Source: Shewanellaceae bacterium UBA2521 | GTDB taxonomy: Bacteria > Pseudomonadota > Gammaproteobacteria > Enterobacterales > Shewanellaceae | Direction: 5' to 3' | NCBI GenBank assembly: GCA_002341165.1 | Contig: DDNL01000020.1 | Location: forward strand, 1-50,814 | Length of the DNA stretch: 50,814 bases | Shown here: positions 19,140-27,896 of the stretch, in pieces | How the letters are laid out: each line of letters starts with the position of its first letter | Numbering within the stretch: the first letter of the stretch is position 1 | The notes under the pieces: model-generated | What the model was told of the DNA's origin: nothing | Databases searched by the model: none | What the model saw: the letters and a program-made list of their open reading frames with translations, nothing else | Program-made: the position numbers and the translations under genes

Positions 19140-19973
19140 TTATTTGCCAAAAATAATCAGTATAAAGGTGAAAATAGGTAATGCAGCAGTTAAGCTATCA
19201 ACTCTATCTAAGACGCCACCATGTCCAGGTAGAATCCAGCCAGAATCTTTAATCTGTGCATGACGCTTGAACATGCTCTCAGCTAAATCACCTAAAATAG
19301 AAAATAAAACTGTCACAGATACTAATAACAAACCAAGCACACTGTTTGAATCTATCTGATACCAATAGAGATTAAACAATACCACCGTCGCGATTAAACC
19401 ACCAACGCAACCTTCTACTGTTTTATTAGGGCTCACATGAGGAATCAATTTAGTTTTACCGAACTTCTTACCACTAAAGTATGCAAAGGTATCAGCTGAA
19501 GCTGTAATCAAAATGACAGCAAGAATAAGTAATTCACCTAAGTAAGGATTTTCACTTGTTGACGATGCTTTAAGGTATAGTAAAGCAAAAAAGGGAGGAA
19601 TCACAGTCAATAGACCAAACATAAGATGGTACAAGCTTTTTGTTTTCCAAAACTGTGCTTTGCGCGGATATAAAATGACTAAAAATGTGGCTAAAACCCA
19701 CCATAAGCACGCTGAAAACAAAATATAAAAAGGATGTCGATACACATCAGCATATACACCTAAAGCAAGCAAACCGGAAAACAGAAGTGTGCAAGCCCAA
19801 ACTCGTTTATTCGATAATTGATAAGCTTGCGCAAACATTGCACTCCATTCATATGCAGCAATGGCAAAAACAATGAACATAGACCATTGGAACACCGTAA
19901 ATGAAGCAAAGAAAAGAGTCGACAAAAAGGCACTTAATAAAATAAGTGCCGTGAAAACGCGCTGTATTAACAC
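19140..19973 (-). CDS. cdsA: Phosphatidate cytidylyltransferase
   Basis: Makes CDP-diacylglycerol, the precursor of all phospholipids, in the inner membrane. It is 277 aa with about eight hydrophobic segments and the C-terminal CDP-DAG synthase signature DSGWILPGHGGVLDRVDS. The central DTFAYFSGKKFGKTKLIPHVSPNKTVEG-type region is also present. It is 26 bases downstream of uppS and 2 bases upstream of dxr. Confidence 0.97.
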   Translation of the reverse strand: MLIQRVFTALILLSAFLSTLFFASFTVFQWSMFIVFAIAAYEWSAMFAQAYQLSNKRVWACTLLFSGLLALGVYADVYRHPFYILFSACLWWVLATFLVILYPRKAQFWKTKSLYHLMFGLLTVIPPFFALLYLKASSTSENPYLGELLILAVILITASADTFAYFSGKKFGKTKLIPHVSPNKTVEGCVGGLIATVVLFNLYWYQIDSNSVLGLLLVSVTVLFSILGDLAESMFKRHAQIKDSGWILPGHGGVLDRVDSLTAALPIFTFILIIFGK

Positions 19974-19999
19974 AATAAAAAACCTAATTTATAAGTAAG

Positions 20000-20755
20000 T
20001 TAAGAAACTATTTGCTCACCTGTGAGGCCAAAACGACGTTGTCTCGTAGAAAACCACTCTATTGCTGCATAAAAGTCTTGTTCTGAAAACTCAGGCCAAC
20101 ATAAATCAGAAAAGTATAACTCAGCATACGCAGCTTGCCATAGTACAAAATTGCTTATGCGATACTCGCCACTTGTGCGAATCATCAGATCTACAGGTGC
20201 TTGCTCTGCAAGGCTCATTCTGGCATTCAAGTCATTTTCTTCAACACCAGCTATATCTATTTTATTTTCTAAAGCATCTCTGGCAAGCTGTTTAGCTGCT
20301 TCTAGAATATCCCAACGACCACCATAGTTAATGGCAAGGTTAAGATTCAACCCTTTGCAATGTTGAGTCAGCTCTTCAACTTCTTGAATCTTCTTTTGCA
20401 TAACTCTAGAAAACCTAGATTTATCTCCAATGACAGTCAACTTGATATCGTTACTCATCATCTTAGCGGATTCTTTTTCCAATGCTTTAAGAAGAAGCTT
20501 CATAATAAAATCAACTTCTTTTTGAGGCCGGCTCCAATTTTCAGTTGAAAAAGCAAATAAAGTTAAACTATCAAGCTCAACCTTTCGCGATGCCGTAATC
20601 ACTTTTTTTACTGTTTCAAATCCAGCTTTTAATCCATGAATTCTTGAATTTTTCTGCTCTATACCCCAACGACCATTGCCATCCATTATCACAGCAATAT
20701 GTTTAGGTTGAGCTTCTTTTACAAAAGACGAGTGACTATTTGGTAAATCAGACAT
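20000..20755 (-). CDS. uppS: Undecaprenyl diphosphate synthase
   Basis: cis-Prenyltransferase that makes the C55 carrier for peptidoglycan and O-antigen. It is 251 aa (E. coli 253). The catalytic region HIAVIMDGNGRWG carries Asp25; FSTENWSRP, NYGGRWDI and the C-terminal LMIRTSGEYRISNFVLWQ motif complete the family signature. The 80-base gap to frr contains a hairpin. Confidence 0.98.
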   Translation of the reverse strand: MSDLPNSHSSFVKEAQPKHIAVIMDGNGRWGIEQKNSRIHGLKAGFETVKKVITASRKVELDSLTLFAFSTENWSRPQKEVDFIMKLLLKALEKESAKMMSNDIKLTVIGDKSRFSRVMQKKIQEVEELTQHCKGLNLNLAINYGGRWDILEAAKQLARDALENKIDIAGVEENDLNARMSLAEQAPVDLMIRTSGEYRISNFVLWQAAYAELYFSDLCWPEFSEQDFYAAIEWFSTRQRRFGLTGEQIVS

Positions 20756-20774
20756 CAGTAAACCTCAAAATCAA

Positions 20775-20798
20775 CGCCGTGAAGCATTGTACACGGCG
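20775..20798 (-). terminator. Hairpin in the frr-uppS gap (possible attenuator)
   Basis: A 7-bp perfect stem (CGCCGTG/CACGGCG) with a 10-base loop. On the minus strand it is followed only by TTGATTTTGAGG, so termination would be partial at best. It may set a lower level for uppS and downstream genes relative to frr, or only stabilise the upstream mRNA. Confidence 0.45.
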
Positions 20799-20835
20799 AC
20801 TTATAAAACCTCAATTGAACAAGTTATAATATTGC

Positions 20836-21393
20836 TCAAACTTCCATTAACTCTTTTTCTTTTTCAGCCAAAACTTCATCTATTTTTTTTACGTACGTAT
20901 CAGTAAGCTTTTGAATCAAGTCTTCACCTCGGCGCGCTTCATCTTCACTGATTTCTTTTTCTTTTTCCAATGACTTCAAGTCACTGTTAGCATCTCTTCG
21001 AACATTACGTACAGCAATACGACCTTGCTCGGCTTCAGCGCGAACCACTTTAATTAACTCTTTGCGGCGCTCTTCTGTTAAAGGAGGAAGAGGGACTCGA
21101 ATTACAGTACCTGCAGAATTAGGATTTAGCCCCAGATCTGAAGTCATAATTGCCTTTTCAACTGCTTGTATCATCGTTTTATCAAAAACAGTGACCGCGA
21201 GAGTGCGAGCATCTTCTTTTGTAATGTTAGCTAACTGATTTAAAGGTGTCTGTGCACCATAATAAGAAACAGATATAGAGTCGAGTAGGCTCGTATGAGC
21301 ACGCCCCGTTCTCACTTTACCCATCTGAGTTTTTGTCGCTTCTAACGACTTCGCCATGCGAACTTCAACATCTTGATTTATTTCTTTAATCAC
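20836..21393 (-). CDS. frr: Ribosome recycling factor
   Basis: Splits post-termination ribosomes together with EF-G. It is 185 aa, the exact length of the E. coli protein: a coiled three-helix bundle with the conserved KVRTGRAHTSLLDSI segment and RVPLPPLTEERRKEL hinge region. It follows pyrH by 37 bases. Confidence 0.98.
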   Translation of the reverse strand: MIKEINQDVEVRMAKSLEATKTQMGKVRTGRAHTSLLDSISVSYYGAQTPLNQLANITKEDARTLAVTVFDKTMIQAVEKAIMTSDLGLNPNSAGTVIRVPLPPLTEERRKELIKVVRAEAEQGRIAVRNVRRDANSDLKSLEKEKEISEDEARRGEDLIQKLTDTYVKKIDEVLAEKEKELMEV

Positions 21394-21430
21394 AATTTAA
21401 TCTTCCTAAAACTTAAAACACAAAGGTCAG

Positions 21431-22153
21431 TTATCCAATAAAGGTACCTTCTTTTTCACCAACCACTACACGGTGTAAAGCACCTGGGGTATTCATATTG
21501 AATACAATAATAGGCATGCTATGATCTCTGGCTAAAGCAAATGCAGATAAATCCATAACACGAAGCTCTTTTTGCAGAACCGTTTGATAGTCAAGCGTAT
21601 CATACTTTATCGCATCTGGATTTTTAACCGGATCTTCGGAATACACACCGTCTACTTTCGTAGCCTTTAAAACTACATCAGCTTCGATTTCAATACCACG
21701 CAAACAGGCAGCCGAGTCAGTGGTGAAAAAAGGATTGCCGATACCTGCTGAAAAAATAACAACACGCTTATCATTCAAATAACGAATTGCATCAGCCCAG
21801 TTATAAGTGTCACAAACTCCTTTCAGAGGCAAAGCCGACATCAAACGCGCATTCACATCTATTCTGTGTAATGCATCACGTACTGCAAGACCATTCATAA
21901 CCGTTGCAAGCATACCCATGTGGTCACCTACAACACGGTTCATACCTGCCTGAGCTAAACCTTCTCCACGAAATAAATTGCCGCCACCTATTACAATAGC
22001 AACCTGCACATTGAGCGCAGTGAGAGCTTTTACTTCAGTAGCAATTCTATCCAAGACTTCAGCCGAGATTCCAAAACCTTGACTGCCCATAAGTGCTTCG
22101 CCACTCAATTTCAATAGAACACGCTGAAACTTAGGTTTAAGTTGTGTCATCAT
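21431..22153 (-). CDS. pyrH: UMP kinase
   Basis: Phosphorylates UMP to UDP; a hexameric amino-acid-kinase-fold enzyme regulated by GTP and UTP in the family. It is 240 aa. Conserved parts: LLKLSGEALMG, IVIGGGNLFRG, GNPFFTTDSAACLR and KATKVDGVYSEDP. Two adjacent ATGs are possible; the outer one has GGAA 6 bases upstream. A strong hairpin separates it from tsf. Confidence 0.97.
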   Translation of the reverse strand: MMTQLKPKFQRVLLKLSGEALMGSQGFGISAEVLDRIATEVKALTALNVQVAIVIGGGNLFRGEGLAQAGMNRVVGDHMGMLATVMNGLAVRDALHRIDVNARLMSALPLKGVCDTYNWADAIRYLNDKRVVIFSAGIGNPFFTTDSAACLRGIEIEADVVLKATKVDGVYSEDPVKNPDAIKYDTLDYQTVLQKELRVMDLSAFALARDHSMPIIVFNMNTPGALHRVVVGEKEGTFIG

Positions 22154-22171
22154 TTATTATTCCATAGCTAA

Positions 22172-22195
22172 CAAAACCGCGGCTTAAGCCGCGGT
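22172..22195 (-). terminator. Strong hairpin between tsf and pyrH
   Basis: The arms ACCGCGGC and GCCGCGGT (8 bp, all paired) surround a TTAA loop at 22176-22195 and are followed on the minus strand by TTTTG. This is a short-U-tract intrinsic terminator or attenuator that would end most rpsB-tsf transcripts and let some read into pyrH-frr. Confidence 0.75.
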
Positions 22196-22220
22196 AAAAT
22201 AATTGAAACAGGCTAAAAAA

Positions 22221-23096
22221 TTAAGCTTTCTTAGACGCTTCAATCTGTGCTGCGACTTCAGCAGCAAAATCTTCTTCTTTTTTCTCAATACCTTCACCAA
22301 CTTCTAAACGAGTAAAGCTTAGAACGTCAGCATTTGCTTGTTTCAGAAGTTGTCCAACTTTCACAGAAGGATCTTTAACAAAAGGTTGACCCGTTAAGCT
22401 AATTTCACCGGTGAATTTAGTCATACGGCCCATAACCATTTTCTCTGCAATTTCTGCAGGCTTACCTGATTGCATAGCAATATCAATTTGAATCGCTTTT
22501 TCTTTTTCAACGACATCAGCAGGTACATCTTCAGGCTTCACAAACTGTGGGTTTGAAGCTGCAACATGCATAGCCAAGTCTTTAGCTAAAACTTCATCAC
22601 CTTGATCAAGGCTTGTTACAACACCAATACGTCCACCATGCACATAAGTACCAAGGTTAGTCCCTTCAACTAAGGCAATGCGACGAATACTAATGTTCTC
22701 ACCGATTTTAGCAACCAAAGCTGCACGTGTTTCTTCTACACTTGTGCCATTTAAACTTAGTGCATTTAATGCTTCAACTGTATCAACTTTCTCAGATAAA
22801 GCAAGGTCTGCAACTTGATTTGAAAAAGCCAAGAAACTGTCGTCACGAGCAACAAAATCTGTTTCACAGTTTACTTCAACAAGAGCTGCTAAGTTATCAC
22901 CAACTTTAGCGATGATAACACCTTCAGCAGCAATACGACCAGCCTTTTTAGCAGCCTTAGCCTGACCTGATTTGCGCATATTTTCAATAGCGATCTCAAT
23001 ATCACCATTAGTTTCAACAAGGGCTTTTTTACAATCCATCATACCGGCGCCGGTACGTTCACGAAGTTCTTTTACTAAAGCAGCAGTAATTGCCAT
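22221..23096 (-). CDS. tsf: Translation elongation factor Ts
   Basis: Guanine-nucleotide exchange factor for EF-Tu. It is 291 aa (E. coli 283). It begins MAITAALVKELRERTGAGMMDCKKAL; the N-terminal UBA-like domain is followed by the TDFVARDDSF exchange motif. The ATG at 23096 has GAGGA 7 bases upstream; the longer reading (11 more codons) is not needed. It is paired with rpsB, as nearly always in bacteria, with a hairpin in the 137-base gap. Confidence 0.98.
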   Translation of the reverse strand: MAITAALVKELRERTGAGMMDCKKALVETNGDIEIAIENMRKSGQAKAAKKAGRIAAEGVIIAKVGDNLAALVEVNCETDFVARDDSFLAFSNQVADLALSEKVDTVEALNALSLNGTSVEETRAALVAKIGENISIRRIALVEGTNLGTYVHGGRIGVVTSLDQGDEVLAKDLAMHVAASNPQFVKPEDVPADVVEKEKAIQIDIAMQSGKPAEIAEKMVMGRMTKFTGEISLTGQPFVKDPSVKVGQLLKQANADVLSFTRLEVGEGIEKKEEDFAAEVAAQIEASKKA

Positions 23097-23127
23097 GCTA
23101 AAATCCTCTTCAATAAATATTACAATC

Positions 23128-23154
23128 AAAAGCAGGAGGTAAAATGCCTCCCGC
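23128..23154 (-). terminator. Attenuator-like hairpin between rpsB and tsf
   Basis: On the minus strand GCGGGAGG pairs with CCTCCTGC (8 bp with one G-T pair, 7-base loop) and is followed by TTTTGATT. It would end part of the rpsB transcripts and leave S2 more abundant than EF-Ts mRNA, or act as a processing site. Confidence 0.65.
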
Positions 23155-23233
23155 TCTTTTAATAAGCTATAAACACATTCAAGTTTACACTTGGGAACTT
23201 ACTTTACTTCAAACAAAGTTTCTATAAGTTAGC

Positions 23234-23956
23234 TTATTCAGCTTCAGTAAGTTCTTCTTTGTTCGCAACTGCGTCTTGACTTTTACTCTCTAAAACAGTT
23301 TGAGCAACGGCTTGAGTATAAAGTTTAATTGAACGAATTGCGTCATCGTTACCAGGTATAACATAGTCAACACCTTCAGGAGATGAATTCGTATCAACAA
23401 TAGCAACAACAGGAATGCCTAGTTTATTTGCTTCTTTAATAGCAATATGCTCATGATCTGCTGCAACAACGAATAAGACATCAGGTAGTCCTGCCATGTT
23501 CTTAATACCGCCAAGAGAACGCTCAAGCTTCTCCATTTCACGTACACGCATTAAAGCTTCTTTTTTAGTCAGCTTATCGAATGTACCGTCTTGAGATTGA
23601 GTCTCAAGTTCTTTCAGACGCTTAATTGATTGACGTACTGTTTTCCAGTTCGTCAACATACCGCCTAACCAACGGTGATCAACATAATATTGATTACAAG
23701 ATAATGCAGATTCTTTGATAGCTTGACTCGCAGCACGCTTAGTACCAACAAACAGAACTTTACCTTTTTTTGTCGCCACTTTGTTAATGAAAGACAAAGC
23801 ATCATTGAACATAGGTACAGTTTGTTCTAGGTTAATGATATGAACCTTGTTACGAGCACCATAAATGAAAGGTTTCATTTGTGGATTCCAGTAACGAGTT
23901 TGGTGACCAAAGTGTACACCAGCTTTTAACATATCGCGCATTGAAACAGTTGTCAT
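23234..23956 (-). CDS. rpsB: 30S ribosomal protein S2
   Basis: Ribosomal protein of the small-subunit body/head junction, needed for S1 binding. It is 240 aa (E. coli 241), with the start TTVSMRDMLKAGVHFGHQTRYWNPQMKPF and the PDVLFVVAADHEHIAIKEANKLGIPVVAIVDTNS region. GAGG lies 5 bases before the ATG. The upstream leader resembles the S2 autoregulatory element. Confidence 0.98.
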   Translation of the reverse strand: MTTVSMRDMLKAGVHFGHQTRYWNPQMKPFIYGARNKVHIINLEQTVPMFNDALSFINKVATKKGKVLFVGTKRAASQAIKESALSCNQYYVDHRWLGGMLTNWKTVRQSIKRLKELETQSQDGTFDKLTKKEALMRVREMEKLERSLGGIKNMAGLPDVLFVVAADHEHIAIKEANKLGIPVVAIVDTNSSPEGVDYVIPGNDDAIRSIKLYTQAVAQTVLESKSQDAVANKEELTEAE

Positions 23957-24056
23957 AAATACCTCTAATGTATATTGGGGTTAAACCTCCATATATCCCA
24001 TTGTCAGACCTGTGAGGGCACCCCCGACAACGTGTCGATATATGTGTGATTTTATA
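23957..24056 (-). promoter_or_regulatory. rpsB leader (S2-type autoregulatory 5' UTR) with candidate -10
   Basis: On the minus strand a TATAAA -10-like box lies at 24051-24056. The leader then has a GC-rich patch with a 5-bp hairpin (CGACA/TGTCG at 24025-24037), a GGGTGCCC stretch, and at 23975-24000 a block with a TGGAGG core and an AACCCCAA end. As I recall, the E. coli rpsB leader carries a very similar block; there S2 binds its own mRNA leader and represses rpsB-tsf. The function is inferred from this similarity. No convincing -35 box is visible. Confidence 0.65.
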
Positions 24057-24277
24057 TAGTTAAACTTCAATAACACAGATAAATCATGTATAATGAAGGA
24101 CTTATTTGGTGCCAATTCTTAACGAACAGCGCTTAAATTGAAACTAAATAGCCAAAACAAGCAAGAAACACCGAAAGTCGGCGCGATTTATACCATATTT
24201 TGGAACAATCTACAAACAATTATTGAGTCGTAATGCGCTTATTTTCGTATATAATGACCGAGAATGAGAAGAGTATA
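23957..24277. other. Divergent rpsB / map control region
   Basis: A 321-base gap between two divergent starts. It contains the rpsB leader (23957-24056) and, for the plus strand, two consensus -10 boxes: TATAAT at 24089-24094 and TATAAT at 24250-24255. Neither has a good -35 at normal distance; TTGAGT at 24223-24228 is 21 bases from the second. No small gene is convincing here. Confidence 0.55.
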
Positions 24278-25105
24278 ATGAGTATTGAAATAAAATCACC
24301 TGCAGAAATAGAGAAAATGCGCCAAGCTGGGCAATTGGCTGCTGAAGTCTTAGAAATGATTACACCTTATGTGAAAGCTGGAGTTTCCACAGCAGAGCTT
24401 GATAAGCGTTGTCATGACTACATTCTTCAGGTACAAAATGCTATCCCCGCTCCCTTAAATTACCATGGCTTTCCTAAGTCTATCTGCACATCCATCAACC
24501 ATGTTGTCTGTCATGGTATACCCGATGAAACATGTATTCTTCAAGATGGTGATATCGTCAACATTGATGTGACTGTGATTAAAGACGGTTATCATGGCGA
24601 TACCTCTAAGATGTTTATGATAGGAGAAGTTTCTCCTCAAGATGCTCGTCTATGTCGCATTACACAAGAAGCCCTTTATCAAGCAATTAGAAAAGTACGA
24701 CCTGGTATCAAACTAGGAGAGATCGGCTCAACGATTGATAAATTTATCAAAAAATCTTCTCACATCAATCAGCGCTATTCGATTGTAAGAGATTACTGTG
24801 GACATGGTATAGGTAAAGAGTTCCACGAAGAACCTCAAGTCGTACACTACAAAAACAATGACACAACCGTCTTAAAAGAAGGTATGTGCTTTACTATTGA
24901 GCCTATGATCAATGCAGGACGCAGCCAAACCAAACTAGATAAACAAGACAATTGGACGGTTTATACAATTGACGGTAAAAAGTCTGCACAATGGGAACAT
25001 ACTCTTTTAGTCACCAAACATGGTGTCGAGATACTGACCCTACGCTCTGATGAAAAAATAGCTCGCATCATCGAAACAGAAAAAGCGCTACAAAAAACGA
25101 GCTAA
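24278..25105 (+). CDS. map: Methionine aminopeptidase type I
   Basis: Removes the initiator methionine from nascent proteins. It is 275 aa (E. coli 264). The metal ligands are Asp97 and Asp108 (NIDVTVIKDGYHGDTS), His176 (CGHGIG), Glu208 (TIEP) and Glu240 (WEHT), with substrate-binding His79 (VCHGIP). The frame is open 15 codons upstream, but that extension would start inside the likely -10 box, so the ATG at 24278 (MSIEIKSPAEIEKMRQAG), with AGAAG upstream, is chosen. It is divergent from rpsB, as is common. glnD, often next to map, is absent. Confidence 0.97.
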   Translation: MSIEIKSPAEIEKMRQAGQLAAEVLEMITPYVKAGVSTAELDKRCHDYILQVQNAIPAPLNYHGFPKSICTSINHVVCHGIPDETCILQDGDIVNIDVTVIKDGYHGDTSKMFMIGEVSPQDARLCRITQEALYQAIRKVRPGIKLGEIGSTIDKFIKKSSHINQRYSIVRDYCGHGIGKEFHEEPQVVHYKNNDTTVLKEGMCFTIEPMINAGRSQTKLDKQDNWTVYTIDGKKSAQWEHTLLVTKHGVEILTLRSDEKIARIIETEKALQKTS

Positions 25106-25123
25106 AATCGAACGCAACCACGC

Positions 25124-25160
25124 AACAGCTAGCCCTGAAAAGCGCTAGCTGTTTACTCTT
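25124..25160 (+). terminator. Terminator of map
   Basis: A 10-bp perfect stem (AACAGCTAGC/GCTAGCTGTT at 25124-25133 and 25144-25153) with a 10-base loop, followed by a T-rich run (TTTACTCTTCT). It ends the map transcript 19 bases after the stop codon. Confidence 0.75.
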
Positions 25161-25393
25161 CTCAAAGCACACTCTTCAAAGTACGCTCTTCGCTTAAACA
25201 AAAAACCTATGTCATTGTATCTCAAAGCAAGTTGTCTTCTCTCTAAAAAAGCTTTAAAGTATGAGCTTTGTGAAGTTCATGTGTCATGGCAATGTCTCTA
25301 CATACACTCACAAACTTTATCCACTGAAATACAACATAAAATTTAAAGAACTTGTCAAATTTGATAGACTTATTGATTATGAGGAACACATTG

Positions 25394-26218
25394 ATGTTAA
25401 CATTACAACAACGCATTGAAACAGCATTCGCGCAACGTGAATCTCTTTCCCCACACACTGCTGATTTACAATTGAAGCATGATGTACTGGAAGTCATCTC
25501 ACTTCTTGATTCAGGTAAAGCGCGCGTTGCTGAAAAAGTGAATGGTACTTGGCATGTACATCAATGGCTCAAACAAGCTGTACTTCTCTCTTTCCGTCTT
25601 TTCGAAAATCAAGTCATCAAGAGTCCGCACACAAAATACTTTGATAAAGTACCACTGAAGTTTGAGAGCTATGATCATGCGCGTTTTCAGCAAGAAAAAA
25701 TACGTGTTGTTCCTCCTGCTACTGTACGTAAAGGATCTTTCATTGGCAAGAATACTGTCTTGATGCCTTCTTATGTCAATATCGGGGCTTATGTCGATGA
25801 AAACTCAATGGTAGACACTTGGGCGACAGTAGGATCATGTGCGCAAATAGGAAAGAATGTACACTTGTCTGGCGGTGTAGGTATAGGAGGTGTACTTGAG
25901 CCACTACAAGCTAACCCTACCATTATTGAAGATAACTGTTTCATTGGAGCCCGTTCTGAAATTGTCGAAGGCGTTATCGTCGAAGAGAACTGTGTCATTT
26001 CTATGGGTGTTTACATAGGTCAAAGTACAAAAATTTATGATCGTCAGACAGGCGAGATATACTATGGTCGTGTACCAGCAGGCTCTGTCGTTGTAGCAGG
26101 AAGTTTACCTTCTCAATGTGGAACCTATCAACTCTATGCTGCGATTATTGTTAAAAAAGTAGATGCTAAAACAAGAGCTAAAGTGGGTATCAATGAACTG
26201 TTAAGAGCAATAGACTAA
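25394..26218 (+). CDS. dapD: 2,3,4,5-tetrahydropyridine-2,6-dicarboxylate N-succinyltransferase
   Basis: Succinylase step of the lysine/diaminopimelate pathway, needed for peptidoglycan cross-links. It is 274 aa, the same as E. coli. It has an N-terminal helical domain, then a hexapeptide left-handed beta-helix (NTVLMPSYVNIGAYVD to RSEIVEGVIVEENCVISMGVYIG) and the ending KVGINELLRAID. The frame opens 14 codons earlier, but the ATG at 25394 matches the family N-terminus and has GAGGA 8 bases upstream. It stands alone between terminators. Confidence 0.98.
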   Translation: MLTLQQRIETAFAQRESLSPHTADLQLKHDVLEVISLLDSGKARVAEKVNGTWHVHQWLKQAVLLSFRLFENQVIKSPHTKYFDKVPLKFESYDHARFQQEKIRVVPPATVRKGSFIGKNTVLMPSYVNIGAYVDENSMVDTWATVGSCAQIGKNVHLSGGVGIGGVLEPLQANPTIIEDNCFIGARSEIVEGVIVEENCVISMGVYIGQSTKIYDRQTGEIYYGRVPAGSVVVAGSLPSQCGTYQLYAAIIVKKVDAKTRAKVGINELLRAID

Positions 26219-26254
26219 TGCGCTCATGCATGCCCAAATCAAATTAAAAAAGAT

Positions 26255-26292
26255 GGAAAACTGTACTGTTTTCCCTCTTTATATTATTTTTT
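26255..26292 (+). terminator. Terminator of dapD
   Basis: A 7-bp stem (GGAAAAC/GTTTTCC) with a 6-base loop, followed by CTCTTTATATT and a run of six Ts. It lies 37 bases after the dapD stop. Confidence 0.8.
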
Positions 26293-26299
26293 AAACGCG

Positions 26300-26305
26300 T
26301 ATAAT
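26300..26305 (+). promoter_or_regulatory. Candidate -10 box of glpK
   Basis: A consensus TATAAT 44 bases before the glpK ATG and just after the dapD terminator. The region where a -35 would fall is T-rich with no clear TTGACA, so an activator may be needed. No Shine-Dalgarno motif is visible before the glpK ATG. Confidence 0.5.
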
Positions 26306-26349
26306 CTATGATTAATTTTCGCCAACTAAGCAAGTTTAATACTTAAATA

Positions 26350-27867
26350 ATGAACAAATCAGACTCTTACATTCTAGCTCTAGATCAAGGTACAACCAGC
26401 TCTCGTGCCATTCTATTTAACGATAAAGCACAAGTTATCGGGCAAGCACAGCATGAATTTGAGCAAATATTTCCTAAATCTGGTTGGGTTGAACACGATC
26501 CAATGGAAATATGGTCTTCACAACGTTCAGCTTTAACTGATGTCTTGGAGCGTAATTCTGTATCACCTGAAAAAGTTCATGCTATAGGGATTACCAATCA
26601 GCGAGAAACCACCATTATTTGGGATAAAAAAACAGGACAACCTGTCTATAACGCCATTGTATGGCAATGTCGACGTACTATGTCACTATGTCAAAAGCTT
26701 GTTGATGAAGGTAAAAGGCAGCTCATTCAAGATAAAACAGGCTTAGTTCTCGATCCTTATTTTTCCGCAAGTAAAATAAAATGGATCCTCGATCATGTCG
26801 ATGGAGCAAGAAAAAAAGCTGAAGCTGGAGAGCTACTTTTCGGTACGGTTGATTCTTGGATCACATGGAAGCTCACCAGAGGTAACATCCATATCACCGA
26901 TCCAACTAACGCAAGTCGTACCATGCTTTACAACATACACACTAAAATGTGGGATGATGAACTTCTTGATCTTTTCAATGTACCTCGCAGTATGCTGCCG
27001 GAAGTGCGTCCCTCGTCATCTTACATAGGCTTAGCACAAGTTGGAGGCAAAGAAATACCTATTTGCGGTATCGCAGGCGATCAGCAAGCCTCACTCTTTG
27101 GTCAACAATGCTTCAAACCTGGTAGCGCCAAAAATACTTACGGAACTGGTTGCTTTTTACTCATGAATACAGGCACAACACCCGTGCAATCGTCTCATGG
27201 TTTACTTACAACCCTCGCTCTTGGATCTCAGTGCGAGCTAAACTATGCACTTGAAGGTTCTGTTTTTATGGGCGGCGCAACAATACAATGGCTTCGGGAT
27301 GAACTTGGTTTTGTTCGTGATGAACATGATAGTGCCTATTTTGCTCAGAAAGTAGACTCAAATGAAGGCGTTTATCTTGTACCTGCTTTTACAGGATTAG
27401 GTGCGCCTTACTGGGATCCCCAAGCTAAAGGCGCTCTATCAGGCCTCACTCGTGGAACAAATCGTAATCATATTATCCGCGCAGCACTCGAAGCGATTGC
27501 ATACCAAAGTTTAGATGTACTTAAAGCCATGCAAAAAGATGCTCAACTCAACTTACAACAACTGCACGTAGATGGTGGCGCCATCAAAAATAACTTTTTG
27601 ATGCAATTCCAAGCTGACATGATAGATGTCGATGTCATCTTATCTCATCAAGCAGAGTCTTCTGCCTTTGGTGCTGCTTGTTTAGCAGGTTTAGCTTCTG
27701 ATTTTTGGCACACTATGGAAGAAATCCATAATAAAATTGGGGCGAAAAAAACCTTTAAACCTCAAATCGATCAAGGATTAAAACAGCAATACTATCAAGG
27801 ATGGCAAAAAGCGGTACAGGCGACACTTACATCCGTAACGCATCACCAACCTTACCCGATATTATAA
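26350..27867 (+). CDS. glpK: Glycerol kinase
   Basis: Phosphorylates glycerol to glycerol-3-phosphate. It is 505 aa (E. coli 502) and collinear: ALDQGTTSSRAI at the N-terminus, NQRETTIIWDKKTG, NAIVWQCRRT, GELLFGTVDSWITWKLT, SGIAGDQQ-type GIAGDQQASLFGQ, YGTGCFLLMNTG and GLGAPYWDP. No glpF, glpD or glpR is adjacent, so glycerol enters by diffusion or an unlinked facilitator, or the kinase salvages glycerol from lipid turnover. No good ribosome-binding site is seen before the ATG. Confidence 0.97.
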   Translation: MNKSDSYILALDQGTTSSRAILFNDKAQVIGQAQHEFEQIFPKSGWVEHDPMEIWSSQRSALTDVLERNSVSPEKVHAIGITNQRETTIIWDKKTGQPVYNAIVWQCRRTMSLCQKLVDEGKRQLIQDKTGLVLDPYFSASKIKWILDHVDGARKKAEAGELLFGTVDSWITWKLTRGNIHITDPTNASRTMLYNIHTKMWDDELLDLFNVPRSMLPEVRPSSSYIGLAQVGGKEIPICGIAGDQQASLFGQQCFKPGSAKNTYGTGCFLLMNTGTTPVQSSHGLLTTLALGSQCELNYALEGSVFMGGATIQWLRDELGFVRDEHDSAYFAQKVDSNEGVYLVPAFTGLGAPYWDPQAKGALSGLTRGTNRNHIIRAALEAIAYQSLDVLKAMQKDAQLNLQQLHVDGGAIKNNFLMQFQADMIDVDVILSHQAESSAFGAACLAGLASDFWHTMEEIHNKIGAKKTFKPQIDQGLKQQYYQGWQKAVQATLTSVTHHQPYPIL

Positions 27868-27896
27868 ATTGATCACGAAAAGGAGATCGCTGATTT

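Noticed and set aside
25150..25260. Imperfect CTCTTC-AAAG repeats after map
   Set aside because: Only two or three degenerate copies in a T/C-rich stretch behind the terminator; no regular spacing or arms, so not called a repeat element.
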